Positions 1 to 11,175 of a stretch of 64,000 nucleotides of DNA are shown one piece after another. Both the position numbers and the translations under genes were made by a program. The DNA is from Tiliqua scincoides. Lineage: Eukaryota; Chordata; Lepidosauria; Squamata; Scincidae. Location: the NCBI RefSeq assembly GCF_035046505.1, contig NC_089823.1, positions 7,810,645 through 7,874,644 of the forward strand, in the 5' to 3' direction. Numbering within the stretch: the first letter of the stretch is position 1; the number at the start of each line of letters is the position of its first letter. The notes beneath the pieces are model-generated. The model did no database searches. It was not told the origin of the DNA and saw nothing but the letters and a program-made list of their open reading frames with translations.

Positions 1-287
1 CAACAGACTGCCAGGAGATGTGCTAACGACTACTGGCTCCAGCTCTGTTCCGAGATACAGATAGCAGCTGACACGGGCAACATCAAGGGGATGTATGATG
101 GTATCAAGCAGGCCCTAGGTCCAACACAGAGGAAAATTGCCCCTCTGAAGTCTGCCACAGGCGAGGTCATCCAGGATCGGGCGCAGCAGATGGAACGCTG
201 GGTGCAGCACTACTCTGAGCTATATTCCAGAGAAAATGTAGTCACCGAAGAAGCACTGAACAACATTGAGTGCCTGCCTGTGCTTGA
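1..287 (+). mobile_element. LINE-A internal fragment (linker between endonuclease and RT)
   Basis: The plus strand encodes a stretch including SATGEVIQDRAQQMERWVQ and ENVVTEEALNNIECLPVL. Its last residues match the first residues of the reverse transcriptase reading frame of the long LINE-A copy at 27787-29568, so this is the segment just upstream of the RT in the same family. The match stops near 287 (CTGCCTGTGCTTGACC replaces the family's ...CTGGAGGAG). The left side is cut by the window edge. It is a truncated copy, not a host exon. Confidence 0.8.
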
Positions 288-1183
288 CCCCTGCTCTAGG
301 AGTTCTCAAAGTGCAGGTTTTAATACAGGGGAGAGTTGAATAAGTTTATATATTGGGGGGGGGGGAATCACAGCAACATAAAACTGGAGAACCCTGTCCT
401 AAGCGAAAACTAGGCCTCTACCTTGTCATCTTCACACTTTCCTCATAATAAAAAAATGCTGCTCATCACACTGAGACATCTTGTGGGATTTCACCGTACC
501 AGTACAATTAGTGCGCTCCATGTCCCAGCAGGGAGTCAGACCATTTGGAGCAAAGAACTGGTGGGACAAAAGATCATTTAATTGGGATGCACGTACTCAA
601 GCATAGACTTTTTTCTCCCAAAGGACCCTCGCAGGTTCTTCCAGCAAAATGATATTTTTTGCCTCTTAATAGCACGCACTGAGGAACAGCTCAATGTTAT
701 TAATAGGAGTTTAAACTTTAAATCTTCATCCTGGCCCATTTTGAAGGCTTCAGCTGAGTAATGTTAATTAAAAACCATTAATGAAAAATACGTAAGCCAC
801 TGCAGCTAGCTTAACCCATTTCTGCCCAGCCCACAGGCATGCACATTTGATCTGTTGCGTATATGCAATGTTGGGCAGAAATGGCTTAACCCTGACGACC
901 AAAAGCCAACCCAAATTGGTACGAACCGCATTCTGAAGTGGTGCTCAGTTCAGGATTTTTGTGAGCCTCCAGGATCAGGGAGCTCATGCCATCATTATTG
1001 CTGACATGTATCCAAAGAACTTTGTGACTAGTTCTTCCTGCCCACAGGAGATCTGGGCTTGTATTTCTTGAACACCAGACCTCTTCCCACAATTCTACAT
1101 ATCATATCTCTTGTGAAACGGAGGAGATTTTGGCTTGGGGCATCTCTACCACTCAGATGGAATACATTCTAGAGTCTATTGAG
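288..1183. other. No gene recognised; one tiny MITE inside
   Basis: Apart from the TTAA-flanked MITE at 811-889 this stretch shows only a G-run near 354-364 and AT-rich unique-looking sequence. Short open frames here have no recognisable protein signature. Confidence 0.5.
811..889. mobile_element. Tiny piggyBac-like MITE (71 bp plus TTAA duplications)
   Basis: TTAA at 811-814 and 886-889 flank a 71-bp unit whose ends are inverted repeats, CCCATTTCTGCCCA and TGGGCAGAAATGGC. TTAA duplication with C-rich ends is the hallmark of the piggyBac superfamily. A second copy in the opposite orientation lies at 30307-30372 and shares the core TTGCATATATGCAACA, also between TTAA sites. It has no coding capacity and would depend on a transposase elsewhere. 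Confidence 0.7.
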
Positions 1184-1631
1184 CAGGGTCAAACATGGCT
1201 GGCCCATTCATGATGCAAATGGTGACATTTGCATCAGGTGGGGGAGTGGTGAACAGAAATCCATTGCCTCCCTGAGGTCTCCTGCTGATAGAACCAGCTT
1301 CCCCCCATATCCTTCTCCTTCCACTGTGCAGGCCTTTTAAATAAAGCAGGAAATGAGAGGTGCTGGAAGAGCTCACAGCATGTTCTATCATTTCTGCTTT
1401 GTTTTAAAGGGTCTGAGCAGAGTAAGGTAAGAGGTGCATGGGGTTTTTTTTGGGGGGGGGGATGCAAGGGCAGCGAGGGCCAGGATTAAAATGCAGTGAC
1501 CCTCCTTCCTCCATGCCCCCAACACACTCTGCAATCAGCTATGTTTAAAGAGGCCACTTGAAGGAAGGAGCAAAGTAAGCGGTGCACAGCATTTGGGGGG
1601 CACAGCACTATTGAACTACCAGCCGGCCCTG
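1184..1631. mobile_element. hAT-like MITE
   Basis: The left end CAGGGTCAAACATGGCTGGC and right end AGCCGGCCCTG are imperfect inverted repeats beginning with CAGGG, the usual hAT start. An internal palindrome ATGCAAATG...CATTTGCAT lies just inside the left end. The flanking 8-mers do not match convincingly, so the superfamily call rests on the termini only. Confidence 0.45.
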
Positions 1632-1830
1632 GACCTAAGCAGTTTGTTTCAAAGCCATTGTTATTTATTTATATTTGTACTTGTGCCACATTTTTGTACT
1701 GCAGTATTCTTAGATTTATACTTTATGATCGTGTAATAAATGATTTGGGGATTTTATTACATAGAATATATACCATGATGTAGTAAAATATTGGGCGAGA
1801 TAAACATTCCTACAAATTCCAGAGGCTTCA

Positions 1831-2190
1831 ATCCCACATACACATACCTGTGAGGAAATATTATTTAACACAGTGGAACGCACCTCAAGTGAACTTGCTT
1901 AGGAGTGCAACATAAATGTTAACGTTGTTTTAAGAGTACATAACCTATGGTGCAGTGCTGCTATCACCAGTGGTAGTAAGATTCAAGTGACATCTGTGGT
2001 GTAGATGTCAATCCCACATACACATACCTGTAAGGAAATATTATTGAACACAGTGGAACGCACCTCAAGTGAACATGCTTAGGAGTGCAACATAAGTGTT
2101 AACGTTGTTTTAAGAGTACATAACCTATGGTGCAGTGCTGCTATCACCAGTGGTAGTAAGATTCAAGTGACATCTATGGTGTAGATGGAT
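1831..2190. repeat. 180-bp tandem duplication, two copies
   Basis: The block starting ATCCCACATACACATACCTG at 1831 recurs at 2011, a period of 180 bp. The two copies differ at about five positions, so identity is near 97 percent. I see no coding potential and no terminal repeat. It looks like a local duplication of non-coding DNA. Confidence 0.9.
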
Positions 2191-3528
2191 ATCAAAGAAA
2201 TGAGAGGGGAGTGAACAGTGGGAGCCACAGGCACCTGGACAGATGTTTATGCCATGGAAATCCATTGCTTTGGGTCAGGAAACTAGCACCTGCCCCCCTT
2301 TGTGGATTTTATTCATCCCAAACACAAAGGCAGCCATTGCCTTTCCTTGGAAAATGATTTGATTTTGTTTTTAAATGAAGCCAAATGGTTTGAAAAACAA
2401 ATTGCCAAGCTGAACAGAGATCACAAACTTTTAAGATCCTGTATTTCATTACTGAGACCTTTTGGATATTCTCCAACCTAGCAGAATGGGGGAGAGGGAT
2501 TGTACAATGAAAGAAAATGATCATTGATGTAAAGATTATAAACACAAAGGAGGTTGGAGAAAAAGGTCTGGAGTGCTGAGAAAATTATAGGAGAATCTAG
2601 CAGAATGTTAATGGAAGAGGCAGACCTTTTTGTTTCTCGAATCCATTTAATTTGTTGGATTTAAATTAAAACAATTTTTCATTCTTCCTTTCCTGTCTCT
2701 TTGAATAAAAGATTATTTGTAACCCTATGTATGTTCAACACTTAGTTTTGCTTTGCTGCTTATTAAACCTTGAATGATTTAAGCATTTTCCTTTATAGCT
2801 CCCTTGTCGTCCAGGCCTGGTTTCCTAAGGGGAAGGCAAAATCCAATTGTGGCATTATTAGTCAGTTAGTTAAGAGATTTTCTGTGCAACAGATTAAAGA
2901 GATGTGAAAAGCTTATTTACAAAACGGTCGGGGCCAAACCGGAAAATATTCCGATACTAACAAAGAGATTAAAATGGGAACCTTTCTCGTAAACGAACGC
3001 AACCATGGAAGATTCCAGCAGGCCAGATTTGCGCAAATAAACTCGGCTTATTGAGAATGATCAGAACAGACAGCATCACGATTTGCATTTGGTAATCCAT
3101 AAATTGGATGCATGACATTTTTGTGTGCATTGGAGAGATGGAATGTCATGTTAGCTCTGAAAAGACAATGTTCACAGATTCACGGCTGCTTAGGCCAATG
3201 TGAATGTGTGGCTGCCAGGTGGGGGGGGGGGAGGCATTTTAGGAGAAGCTGTATTTGTGTATTTATTTGTTCACACCAGCATTTATATGCTGTTTTGGGG
3301 ACATATAAGTGATAAGCGCCTTACGGCCAATAATACCAACAATGAAACAATTCCCAGATTCCAAACCATCAAACATCAGTGAAACCTCAAACCATCAAGC
3401 ATCAATTATAAAAGTCAGAAGCATAAAAAGAAAATCAAAATCAGCAGGTCAGGCAACATTAAACTCTCCCCTAAAGATGACTTTTTATTAACCTTTTCCC
3501 ATACAAAATTGCGCTATAGTGAGTGTCA
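2191..3528. other. No gene or repeat recognised
   Basis: Mostly AT-rich unique-looking sequence with a G10 run near 3221-3230. The short open frames on both strands lack recognisable domains. Confidence 0.5.
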
Positions 3529-4077
3529 GCACAGTCCTATCTTGCACTGGATCAGGCGGGCCAGGAGGCCTGTGCTGTATCCTATGCAAGACAGGGGCCC
3601 AAAGTGGCTCAGCTGGAGGCAAGGGGAAACTATTCCCCTTGCTCCTGGGTAAGCCATCACAGCTCCAATGGGTCTTGTCAGACTTGCGCCATCTTAGGAG
3701 GTGGCACAAGTCCGAGGAGAGCAGAGCGACTTGCAGCTGCTCTGTGCTGCTTGGGGAATGGGGTTGGGATCAGGCAAAACAGCCAGGTCCCACCACCCGC
3801 CCTCCCCCAGGACTGCCCTCTGCCTGCCCAGGAACACCCCCTCCCACCTCCTCCCCGCCCTCTCCAGACCCTTGCATCGGCTGAGCTCAGCCGATGCACC
3901 TCTCCGTGCCTGAGTCAGCGTGCAGGCTGAATTCAGCCTCTGTGGGCCAGTGCGGGTCCCTGCGCCAGCTCACCTGTCTCTCAAGTAGGTGCAAATGTGC
4001 TTTATGGCATTTTTGCAACCCTCCTGGGCTGGCACAAGGGACTTGCGCCAGCCCAAGGCACAGTCAGGATTTCGCCC
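3529..4077. mobile_element. PIF/Harbinger-like MITE, long form
   Basis: It begins GCACAGTCCTATCTTGCACT after TCA (3526-3528) and ends CAGGATTTCGCCC before TGA (4078-4080). The same internal order recurs at 5813-8021, 46308-46845 and 48855-49157: an AAGGGGAAACTATTCCCCTT hairpin about 90 bp in, C-rich middle, then GGCACAAGGGACTTGCGCCA near the right end. Overlapping open frames here are proline-rich by-products of this repeat, not genes. Superfamily is inferred from the short inverted ends and TNA flanks. Confidence 0.65.
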
Positions 4078-4101
4078 TGAGTCAGCTCATGAGTCTGCCT
4101 A

Positions 4102-4932
4102 CAGTACTGATTCCCAACCAGTGGTCTATGGACCACAGGTGATCCACAAGACCCTGAGAAGTGGTCCATGAGGCCTCAGGGGCAAAAAATCTATTATATT
4201 ACTTTCAGCATCTCGCCAAGCGAGCACTCTACCACAATCTACCAGAGAGGGTAGAGAACAGACCACTTGAACATAAGAACAGCCCCACTGGATCAGGCCA
4301 TAGGCCCATCTAGTCCAGCTTCCTGTATCTCACAGCGGCCCACCAAATGCCCCAGGGAGCACACCAGATAACAAGAGACCTCATCCTGGTGCCCTTCCCT
4401 GCATCTGGCATTCTGACATAGCCCATTTCTAAAATCAGGAGGTTGCACATACACATCATGGCTTGTAACCCAGAATGGATTTTGGGTTCATAATGGATTT
4501 TGGATCCTGATCTGTCACAGGCAGCTCAGAACCCATCAGCCTATTTGTGAAGTTTTGATTTTTTTGCCCCAATGTGCCTGACCTTACACTTACTGACATT
4601 GAAGTGCATCTGCCATTTTGCTGCCCACTTCACCTGGCACTTCCAGCAACTCACCAAGCTATTACTCTATCACAGACCATCAGAAAGAGCGGAGAATGGA
4701 ATTATCCTCACCCAGCATTGATGTATTGGCTGTGCATGGTCCATTCTCCATCCTCTCTGGTAGTCCGTGAGGGACCACTCACTTGCTGAGCTATCGTGAG
4801 TGACATGGACTATCAAATTTAATTGTACTTTTTGGGTGCAGGGAGGTGGGGGCATTGCATGTGGTTCATGACAATTCCAATAACATTTGCCTCAGTGGTC
4901 TGTGGGCTCTTAAAGGTTGGGAACCAGAGTTG
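4102..4932. mobile_element. hAT-like MITE interrupted by CR1
   Basis: The ends are related inverted repeats, left CAGTACTGATTCCCAACC and right GGTTGGGAACCAGAGTTG. The interior repeats phrases such as GTGGTCTATGGACCACAGG and GTGGTCCATGAGG. A related copy in the opposite orientation, ending GAGAACCACTG, lies at 38887-39337. A CR1 3' fragment (4263-4640) interrupts it; CCACTT flanks that insertion on both sides. The flanking 8-mers of the outer element no longer match. Confidence 0.65.
4263..4640 (-). mobile_element. CR1 LINE 3' fragment
   Basis: On the minus strand it ends with the CR1 3' sequence CTTCCTGTATCTCACAGCGG (read here on plus) and TTCTTATG-type tail (CATAAGAACA at 4265). Downstream on plus it jumps from the 3' untranslated part to an internal CR1 segment (CTGTCACAGGCAGCTCAGAA), so the copy carries an internal deletion relative to the 57.9-62.2 kb copy. 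Confidence 0.75.
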
Positions 4933-5737
4933 AGCCAATGTACCCCGTGGGACAGAAGAGCAAGGACTGTGCTAGGCTAGGCAAGTCAAGGTAAGGCAAC
5001 AGTGGATTTGCCAGTGTTTCTGGGATTTCATCATTGTAGGATCCATGATGTACTGGTATGTAAGTACATGATGTACACGTATGTACGTGATGTCCATAAG
5101 ATGATGCACTGGTTCACTGAAGCACACTTTTAAGTTTCATATTAATGTACAGGCAGAACTCCACAGATTGGACCATTTGCTGGACTGAACCCGAGGCTAG
5201 CTGTCTATCATATACTAGAAGCTTGTTCTGGATTATCTGTTCGTTTGCTTCCTTTGCCCCCCTCCCCCCCATCGCTCGATACTCATTTAAAATTTGATTC
5301 AGCTTTACAGCCACATAGGATTTTGTTGCAGGGAGCATCATACAGAAGATAGAAAATTGGATCCACCAGGACCCGGCCAGCAGCTGCTTCCCTTATTGGA
5401 AACGTCTCAGTTATTGTCTGAGTCTTCTTATCAGGAATCTGACAGCTGTCTCCGCCACAAGGGGCCCTGCCAATGCGTGCGCGTTTACAGACAAGTGCCA
5501 CCGTCGCGCCTCAAGGCTGCTTCGCAGCGACATGCTCCTTTGCCCTGCCTCTCCTGCTCTTCTTGCGCTTCTGTGGCACACCAAGGTTTTTCTAAGTATG
5601 CCGCGCACAGGAGTGTGCACCTGACAGGCGTGCTGAACTTAAGCCTTCGACATCACTAAAAAGACATGCATCCAAGACGTGGAAACTGCTCTTTTAGCAA
5701 TCAACTGGGTCCTTGTTCGAATGCTTGTTAGAACATT
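4933..5737. other. No gene recognised
   Basis: Contains a short array of ATGTAC/TACGTA words at 5040-5100 and otherwise unique-looking sequence. Open frames around 5294-5659 have no domain I can name. Confidence 0.45.
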
Positions 5738-5812
5738 TTGCTCCCACTGCCCAGAATGGCTCTGAAGGGGAGAGGCTGCTTGCATGGTGCATTCAGGCAC
5801 CTCCAAAACATA

Positions 5813-8021
5813 GGGCACAATCCTATTTTGCGCTGGAACAGGCAAACCAAGAGGCTTGCGCTATATCCAGCACAGGATAGGGGCCAGAAGTGGCTCAGCC
5901 AGAGGCAAGGGGAAACTTTTCCCCTTACCCCTGGGTAAGGACCACTGGCCCGTATTGGTCTCCTCGGACTTGTGCCACCTCTTGAGAAGTCCAAGGAGAG
6001 CAAGCGGCTTGGAGCAGCTCCATTCTCCCCAGGAATGGGGGTTGGGATCTGGCATAATTGCCAGATTTCAGCCCCGCCTCCTGCTCTCTGCCCACCCTGG
6101 GGCCACCTACCGCCCGCACGCCCCCTGCCCAGGAACGCCTCCCTCCCACCTCCTCCCTGCCTCCCCCCACCAACCTTTTCTGCTTGCATCGACCCAGTTG
6201 GGCCGACTAAGCCTCAGAGAGGAAGCCAGCGCAGAGGCCTGCATCAGCCTCTGCAGGGCAGTGCTTCTCTGAGCACTGGTCTGGTTTCCTCTCAAGGAGG
6301 AGCAAATGTGCCTTAGAGTACATTTGTTTTTTCATTCGTTCATTCATTCATTCATTTATTTTTAATTAACACACATAGACCATTATACCATTACTCATTA
6401 ATCATACTATATCTCTAATCTACTACTCTAATCTACTACTCTGCCTCTTATTAGTTTATCCATTTATTTATATAATATATACTAAATTTTTCCCTAAAGC
6501 CCTATACTATATTTTCTAAATTTTCACTTTCTAGCAAACATAAACTTACTTCAATTATTCAGTTCAATTCTTCAATTCAAACTCATTCTTCAATTTGAAA
6601 AAAACTCATTCTTCAATTTGAATTGAAGTCAAACTTCAAATCAATTCAAACTCAAACTTCAATTCAAACTCATTCTTCAATGTGAAAGAAACTCATTCTT
6701 CAATTTGAATTGAAGTCAAACTTACTTAATATTAAAACAAAATCATCTAATTACCAAAGTATAATGACATATAAAACAATTCTTCCATCTAGTTCTAACT
6801 CTTCTATTCATTTATATATTTCTTATATCAAATATAATAGATTTTTCCTAATTCCCTATAATATCTTTTCTAAATATTCACTTTTTATCATCTCAACTAG
6901 TTCAATTACTCATTAATATCAAATAATAATAATCTAATTTCCAAATTATAATAAAACCAACAAACTCTTATAATCTTTACCATTCTCCAATCTAATTCTC
7001 CAATCTGATTACATTTTTTGTTCTTTACCATAATAACCACCTATAAAACAATTCATCCACACGCTAACATTTCCAGCTATTTTTTTCTAATTCATTCTAA
7101 TTCATATATATCAAATTCATATATATTTATTTTTTAAGTAAATTTAAACCAGTTATTAACTAAATAAAATCCTCCAATTTTCTTTAACTCTCAGGTTAAC
7201 CCTCAGGTTTTTTTTTTCTTTCTTTCTTTCCATTTTTTCTCCTGTAATATCTTTAATAATTTATTTCCATAACAGAATCCAATAAGCCCACACTTTCTTG
7301 TATAAGGTATGTTCATTCTTCCAATTAACTGGGATATGTTTTCTTCTTCTTGTTCCAACAAATTTTGTATTTTGTGCACCCATGTTGCTCTGTCCATCTT
7401 CTCTATTTCAATCTCCATCAGTGTCCCCTCTAGATCCTGTGCATTTCCACTCTTCTAATTTCTGTATCCACTCTTCTGATGATGATTTCATCCCTCACCA
7501 TCATCTTTTCTGCTTTCTCCTTCTGTGTATCTTCTGTTTTCTTCACAACTTCCAATTGCTCCTTGCACACATCTATTGAGAGAGAGTCTTTAAACTGGCT
7601 TGAATCTGCAAGGACCACCTCAACTGCTGTCTTCTCATTGTGAGCAATTTTTCCAAATTTTTGAGGATCATTTGAGTCCAAATATCTGGAACAGGCTCCA
7701 TCTTGCAATTTCTCTCTAATCCACAAGAAGTCCACAGCGTATTATTCTCCTTACTTCCACCACATGTTTTTTTTTTTTCTTTTTCCCCCCAGTCAGGCAT
7801 TCTTTGAATTTTTCTTTCAGATAACAGTGTGATTAATGGAGAAAAACAAAATGAAAGAAACAGTCTCAAGGAGACAAAACTCTTTCAAGTCTAATAAAAT
7901 TATGTCCACAAGTAATTCTGGATTTTAGTCCACACACCAAATTCCTTACAGCACATTTGTGATCCTCCTGGGCCAGCACAAGGGACTTGCACCAGCCCAA
8001 GTCAACGGCAGGATTGCACCC
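5813..8021. mobile_element. PIF/Harbinger-like MITE, long form, split by an L1-like element
   Basis: It begins GGGCACAATCCTATTTTGCG after ATA (5810-5812) and ends GGCAGGATTGCACCC before TTA (8022-8024). It shares the AAGGGGAAACTTTTCCCCTT hairpin and the GGCACAAGGGACTTGCACCA-type right arm with the 3529 and 46308 copies. About 1.6 kb of AT-rich DNA (6327-7943) interrupts it. Removing that leaves about 592 bp including one 16-bp target copy. Confidence 0.7.
6327..7943 (-). mobile_element. L1-like element with ORF1-type remnant and A-rich tail
   Basis: The insert is bounded by a 16-bp imperfect target duplication, CCTTAGAGTACATTTG at 6311-6326 and CCTTACAGCACATTTG at 7944-7959. Read on the minus strand it starts near 7943, carries two adjacent frames (7735-7430 and 7418-7203), then about 0.8 kb of A-rich sequence, and ends in a (GAAT)n/A-rich tail. 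The frames contain a coiled-coil-like stretch (CKEQLEVVKKTEDTQKEKAE) and NLLEQEEENISQLIGRM, which recalls the start of an L1 ORF1 RNA-binding region. I see no RT. It could be an ORF1-only 'half-L1'. The family call is tentative. Confidence 0.5.
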
Positions 8022-8055
8022 TTAGTGCTTTGCATCCTCTCTAGCTATGCCACTG

Positions 8056-8771
8056 GATAATTTTTTTTCTTTTTCCCCACGAAAAGTAAGCAACTAGGAA
8101 TGAAGAGCTGAAACTGTGCTTGACATGTGTATTATAGCCTAGGTAGCCATCCTAGAACAGTTTAGAACAGCTCCAGCAAATGCTACTTTCCAAATATCAC
8201 TAGGAAGCAGACAATGCTTTCCTACAGTGTGTTAACCTTCAAATAGCAAGAGCAGTTTATTTTAGCCCCAAGGTGCCAAATGGAACATGGGCATCCCCAT
8301 GACCTTTCTGACTTGGTCCATGGAGAGCCCTGTGCAACAGCCTGGTCCCTGAGTTCTGCTACATGCCTGCTACATTTTAATTTTTTTTGCAAGTGAAATG
8401 AATTAACGACAAGCAATATCAACGAAGTAGCTGTTTCCTAAGGATGGGCTATCATACAATCCCAAAAACGAAGTACTTCCAAAACTAACACTCAGCCAGT
8501 GAAATAAATAAGTAAAGGATGTTATCTTCAAAGGATTAATAGTGCAATCAAAATGGAGCTGCTGGATAATTAACAAACTAGATGGCAAAACTTACAAACG
8601 TTAATACTGAATTACTAGGCAGTAAATCAAATATGAAGATCACAAACATGAGGCTTTTAACAACTGTAGCTAATTGGATAAGAGATCAGAACGAAAGCTA
8701 TTGATTTATTTATTGAGAAGTTTCACTCAATCTCCCCTCCGTCCCTGTCTTGGGGTGCGCAACCATTATAG
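8056..8771. other. No gene or repeat recognised
   Basis: AT-rich unique-looking DNA. No open frame over about 70 codons and no terminal repeats seen. Confidence 0.45.
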
Positions 8772-9175
8772 TTGGCAACCTTCAGTCTCGAAAGACTATG
8801 GTATCGCGCTCTGAAAGGTGGTTCTGGAACAGTATCTAGTGTGGCTGAAAAGGCCAATTCGGGAGTGACAATCCCTTCCCTTCATGTCCTTGTGGAAGGA
8901 TCTGATGATGCTGAGGAGCCTGGGTGGACATCCAATCTTGGGGAGAATCTTGAAGAGGCCATCCCTGCTGACCAGGTCGAAAGCCTTTGTGAGATCTATG
9001 AAGGCTATAAAGAGTGGCTGTCGTTGTTCCCTGCATTTCTCCTGCAGTTATCTAAGGGAGAATACCATATCAGTGGTGGACCTGTTGGCTCGGAATCCGC
9101 ACTGTGATTCTGGATAAACGCTCTCTGCAAGTTCCTGGAGCCTCTTTAGTGCAACTCGGGCAAACAACTTTCCTA
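8772..9175 (-). mobile_element. LINE-A, internally deleted copy
   Basis: On the minus strand the RT segment covering the ...FHKDMKG region (9175 down to about 8881) is joined directly to the last ~110 bp of the family, from the zinc-finger end (GGAAGGGATTG) to TTGCCAAC at 8772. Relative to the copy at 9356-10641 roughly 1.1 kb is missing. The junction lies between two GAAGGG words, which suggests template switching or microhomology-mediated deletion. Confidence 0.8.
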
Positions 9176-9229
9176 CTTGAAGCAAAAACAAATAAAGCCA
9201 TTATTTAGAATAAATACAGTTTATAAAAA

Positions 9230-9353
9230 TCTTTTTAGATTGTGAGCCCTTTTGGGACAGGGAGCCATTTAGTTATTTGATTTTTCTCTGTAAACTGCTT
9301 TCTGAACTTTTAGTTGAAAAGCGGTATATAAATACTGTTAATCATCATCATCA
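9230..9353 (+). repeat. LINE/SINE 3' tail repeat with (CAT)n end
   Basis: The sequence GATTGTGAGCCCTTTTGGGA followed by AAAAGCGGTATATAAATACT and a short trinucleotide run recurs at 27141-27258. The final GTATATAAATACTG-like motif is also the tail of the tRNA-headed SINE at 16472-16903. It looks like the shared 3' end of a LINE (L2/CR1-like) and its SINE partners; the head is missing here. Confidence 0.55.
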
Positions 9354-9355
9354 TC

Positions 9356-10641
9356 ATCTGGATTGAATGTCCACCCAGGCTCCTCAGCATCATCAGATCC
9401 TTCCACAAGGACATGAAGGGCACTGTTGTCTTCGATGGCTCCACATCAGACCCCTTTGACATCCGAAGCGGCGTGAAGCAGGGCTGTGTTCTTGCACCAA
9501 CCTTGTTTGGGATCTTCTTCGCTGTCCTGCTGAAGCAGGCCTTTGGAACTACAACAGAAGGCATCTATCTGTGGACCAGATCAGACGGAAAGCTCTTCAA
9601 CCTCTCCAGACTGAGAGCAAAGTCCAAAGTCCAGCTGAAATGTCTGCGTGACTTCCTCTTTGCCGACGATGCAGCTGTCACTACCCACTCTGCCAAAGAT
9701 CTCCAGCAGCTCTTGGATCGTTTTAGCAAGGCCTGCCAAGACTTTGGACTGACGATCAGCCTGAAGAAAACACAGGTCATGGTTCAGGATGTGGACTCAC
9801 CTCCCTGCATTACAATCTCTGTGCGTGAACTGGAGGTTGTCCATGACTTTGTGTACCTTGGCTCAACAATCTCTGACACTCTTTCTCTCGATACCGAACT
9901 AAACAAACGCATCGGTAAAGCAGCTACCACGTTTTCCAGACTTACAAAGAGAGTCTGGTCCAACAAGAAGCTGACGGAACATACCAAGATCCAGGTCTAC
10001 AGAGCTTGCGTCCTGAGTACACTTCTGTACTGCAGCGAGTCATGGACTCTTCGCTCACAGCAGGAGAGGAAACCGAACGCTTTCCACATATGCTGCCTCC
10101 GATTCATCCTCGGCATCACCTGGCAAGACTAAGTTCCAAACAACACAGTCCTGGAACGAGCTGGAATCCCTAGCATGTATGCACTGCTGAAACAGAGACG
10201 CCTGCGTTGGCTCGGTCATGTTGTGAGAATGGATGATGGCCGGATCCCAAAAGATCTCCTCTATGGAGAACTTGTGCAAGGAAAGCGCCCTACAGGTAGA
10301 CCACAGCTGCGATACAAGGACATCTGCAAGAGGGATCTGAAGGCCTTAGGAGTGGACCTCAACAGGTGGGAAACCCTGGCCTCTGAGTGGCCCGCTTGGA
10401 GGCAGGCTGTGCAGCATGGCCTTTCCCAGTTTGAAGAGACACTTGGCCAACAGTCTGAGGCTAAGAGGCAAAGAAGGAAGGCCCATAGCCAGGGAGACAG
10501 ACCAGGGACAGACTGCACTTGCTCCCGGTGTGGAAGGGATTGTCACTCCCGGATTGGCCTTTTCAGCCACACTAGATGATGTTCCAAAACCACCTTTCAG
10601 AGCGCGATACCATAGTCTCTCGAGACTGAAGGTTGCCAACA
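9356..10641 (+). mobile_element. LINE-A, 5'-truncated copy (RT to 3' end)
   Basis: Open frames 9413-10132 and 10175-10579 encode the RT palm (SGVKQGCVLAPTLF, then FLFADDAAV with the catalytic FADD), the thumb/linker with CLRFILGITWQD, and the C-terminal domain ending CSRCGRDCHSRIGLFSHTR. A TAA stop replaces the lysine codon after ITWQD, so the two frames are one broken coding region. The element ends ACTGAAGGTTGCCAAC followed by a (TAA)n run. Motif A lies upstream of the truncation point. Confidence 0.88.
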
Positions 10642-10643
10642 AC

Positions 10644-10645
10644 AA

Positions 10646-10709
<64 letters not shown>
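10644..10709 (+). repeat. (TAA)n microsatellite at LINE-A 3' end
   Basis: About 21 TAA units follow directly on TTGCCAACAACAAAA. Position suggests it grew from the LINE-A 3' tail. Confidence 0.95.
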
Positions 10710-10948
10710 TAAAAGATGATTAATTAGAAAGATTTAATGATAAACCATAAGGGAGCTTTCATACAAGAAGTCTTTTGTAAATTGTGGAAGATACAGGCAC
10801 TTTCAGCAGCACTTTCAATTTTGGAATAAATAGAGCACCTCTCCCTCAGCATCTAGGCAGCTGCTTCCAGTCAAAGAGCACCAGATGGTCCATGGATAAT
10901 GGTCTATGGCTAGCAAGCAATTTCAGATGTTCAGCCTTAGCAATAAGA

Positions 10949-11175
10949 ACACAATAGCATAGCTAGAGGGGTGTGTGAAACGATAAGTACTGCAGGTACC
11001 GCAACAAGCTGTGTAAGCAGCCCCTCCCACTCACCGCCAGAGGCATTCTGGGCAGCAATGGCAAAAGCCAAACAGTGTCTCCTGCACATTGTCACACTGC
11101 CTGAAATGGCTCCTATAGCGAGTGAGAGGGGCCACTTACATGGCGCATTGCTGCAGCTGCAGTACTTACTGTTAA
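10949..11175. mobile_element. hAT MITE, palindromic subfamily
   Basis: Begins AATAGCATAGCTAGAGGGG, a decayed form of the CAGTGGCATAGCTAGAGGGG end seen at 43348. The arms TGTGTAAGCAGCCCCTCCCA and GTGAGAGGGGCCACTTACAT are inverted repeats around a short centre. The right terminal motif is lost where CR1 tails begin. A relative hosting the 5S tetramer lies at 33051-33790. Confidence 0.55.

Larger units (their letters stand above)
5738..8055. mobile_element. hAT MITE (right half), split by a nested insertion
   Basis: Positions 5738-5809 (GCTCCCACTGCCCAGAATGG onward) and 8025-8055 (GTGCTTTGCATCC to GCCACTG) together match the right half of the intact hAT MITE at 43348-43556. The break falls at the TTA of its AAACTTAATGC, exactly where the Harbinger-like MITE 5813-8021 is inserted. 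Confidence 0.7.

Noticed and set aside
3519-3930. Proline-rich small proteins on both strands
   Set aside because: They are translations of a C-rich MITE that recurs at 5813, 46308 and 48855 with shifted frames.
5856-6316. Overlapping frames of 114-153 codons
   Set aside because: Same MITE family as above; no conservation of frame between copies.
9413-10579. Host gene related to an endonuclease/reverse transcriptase protein
   Set aside because: RT motifs, a simple-repeat tail, and many truncated copies in the same window show it is a LINE.
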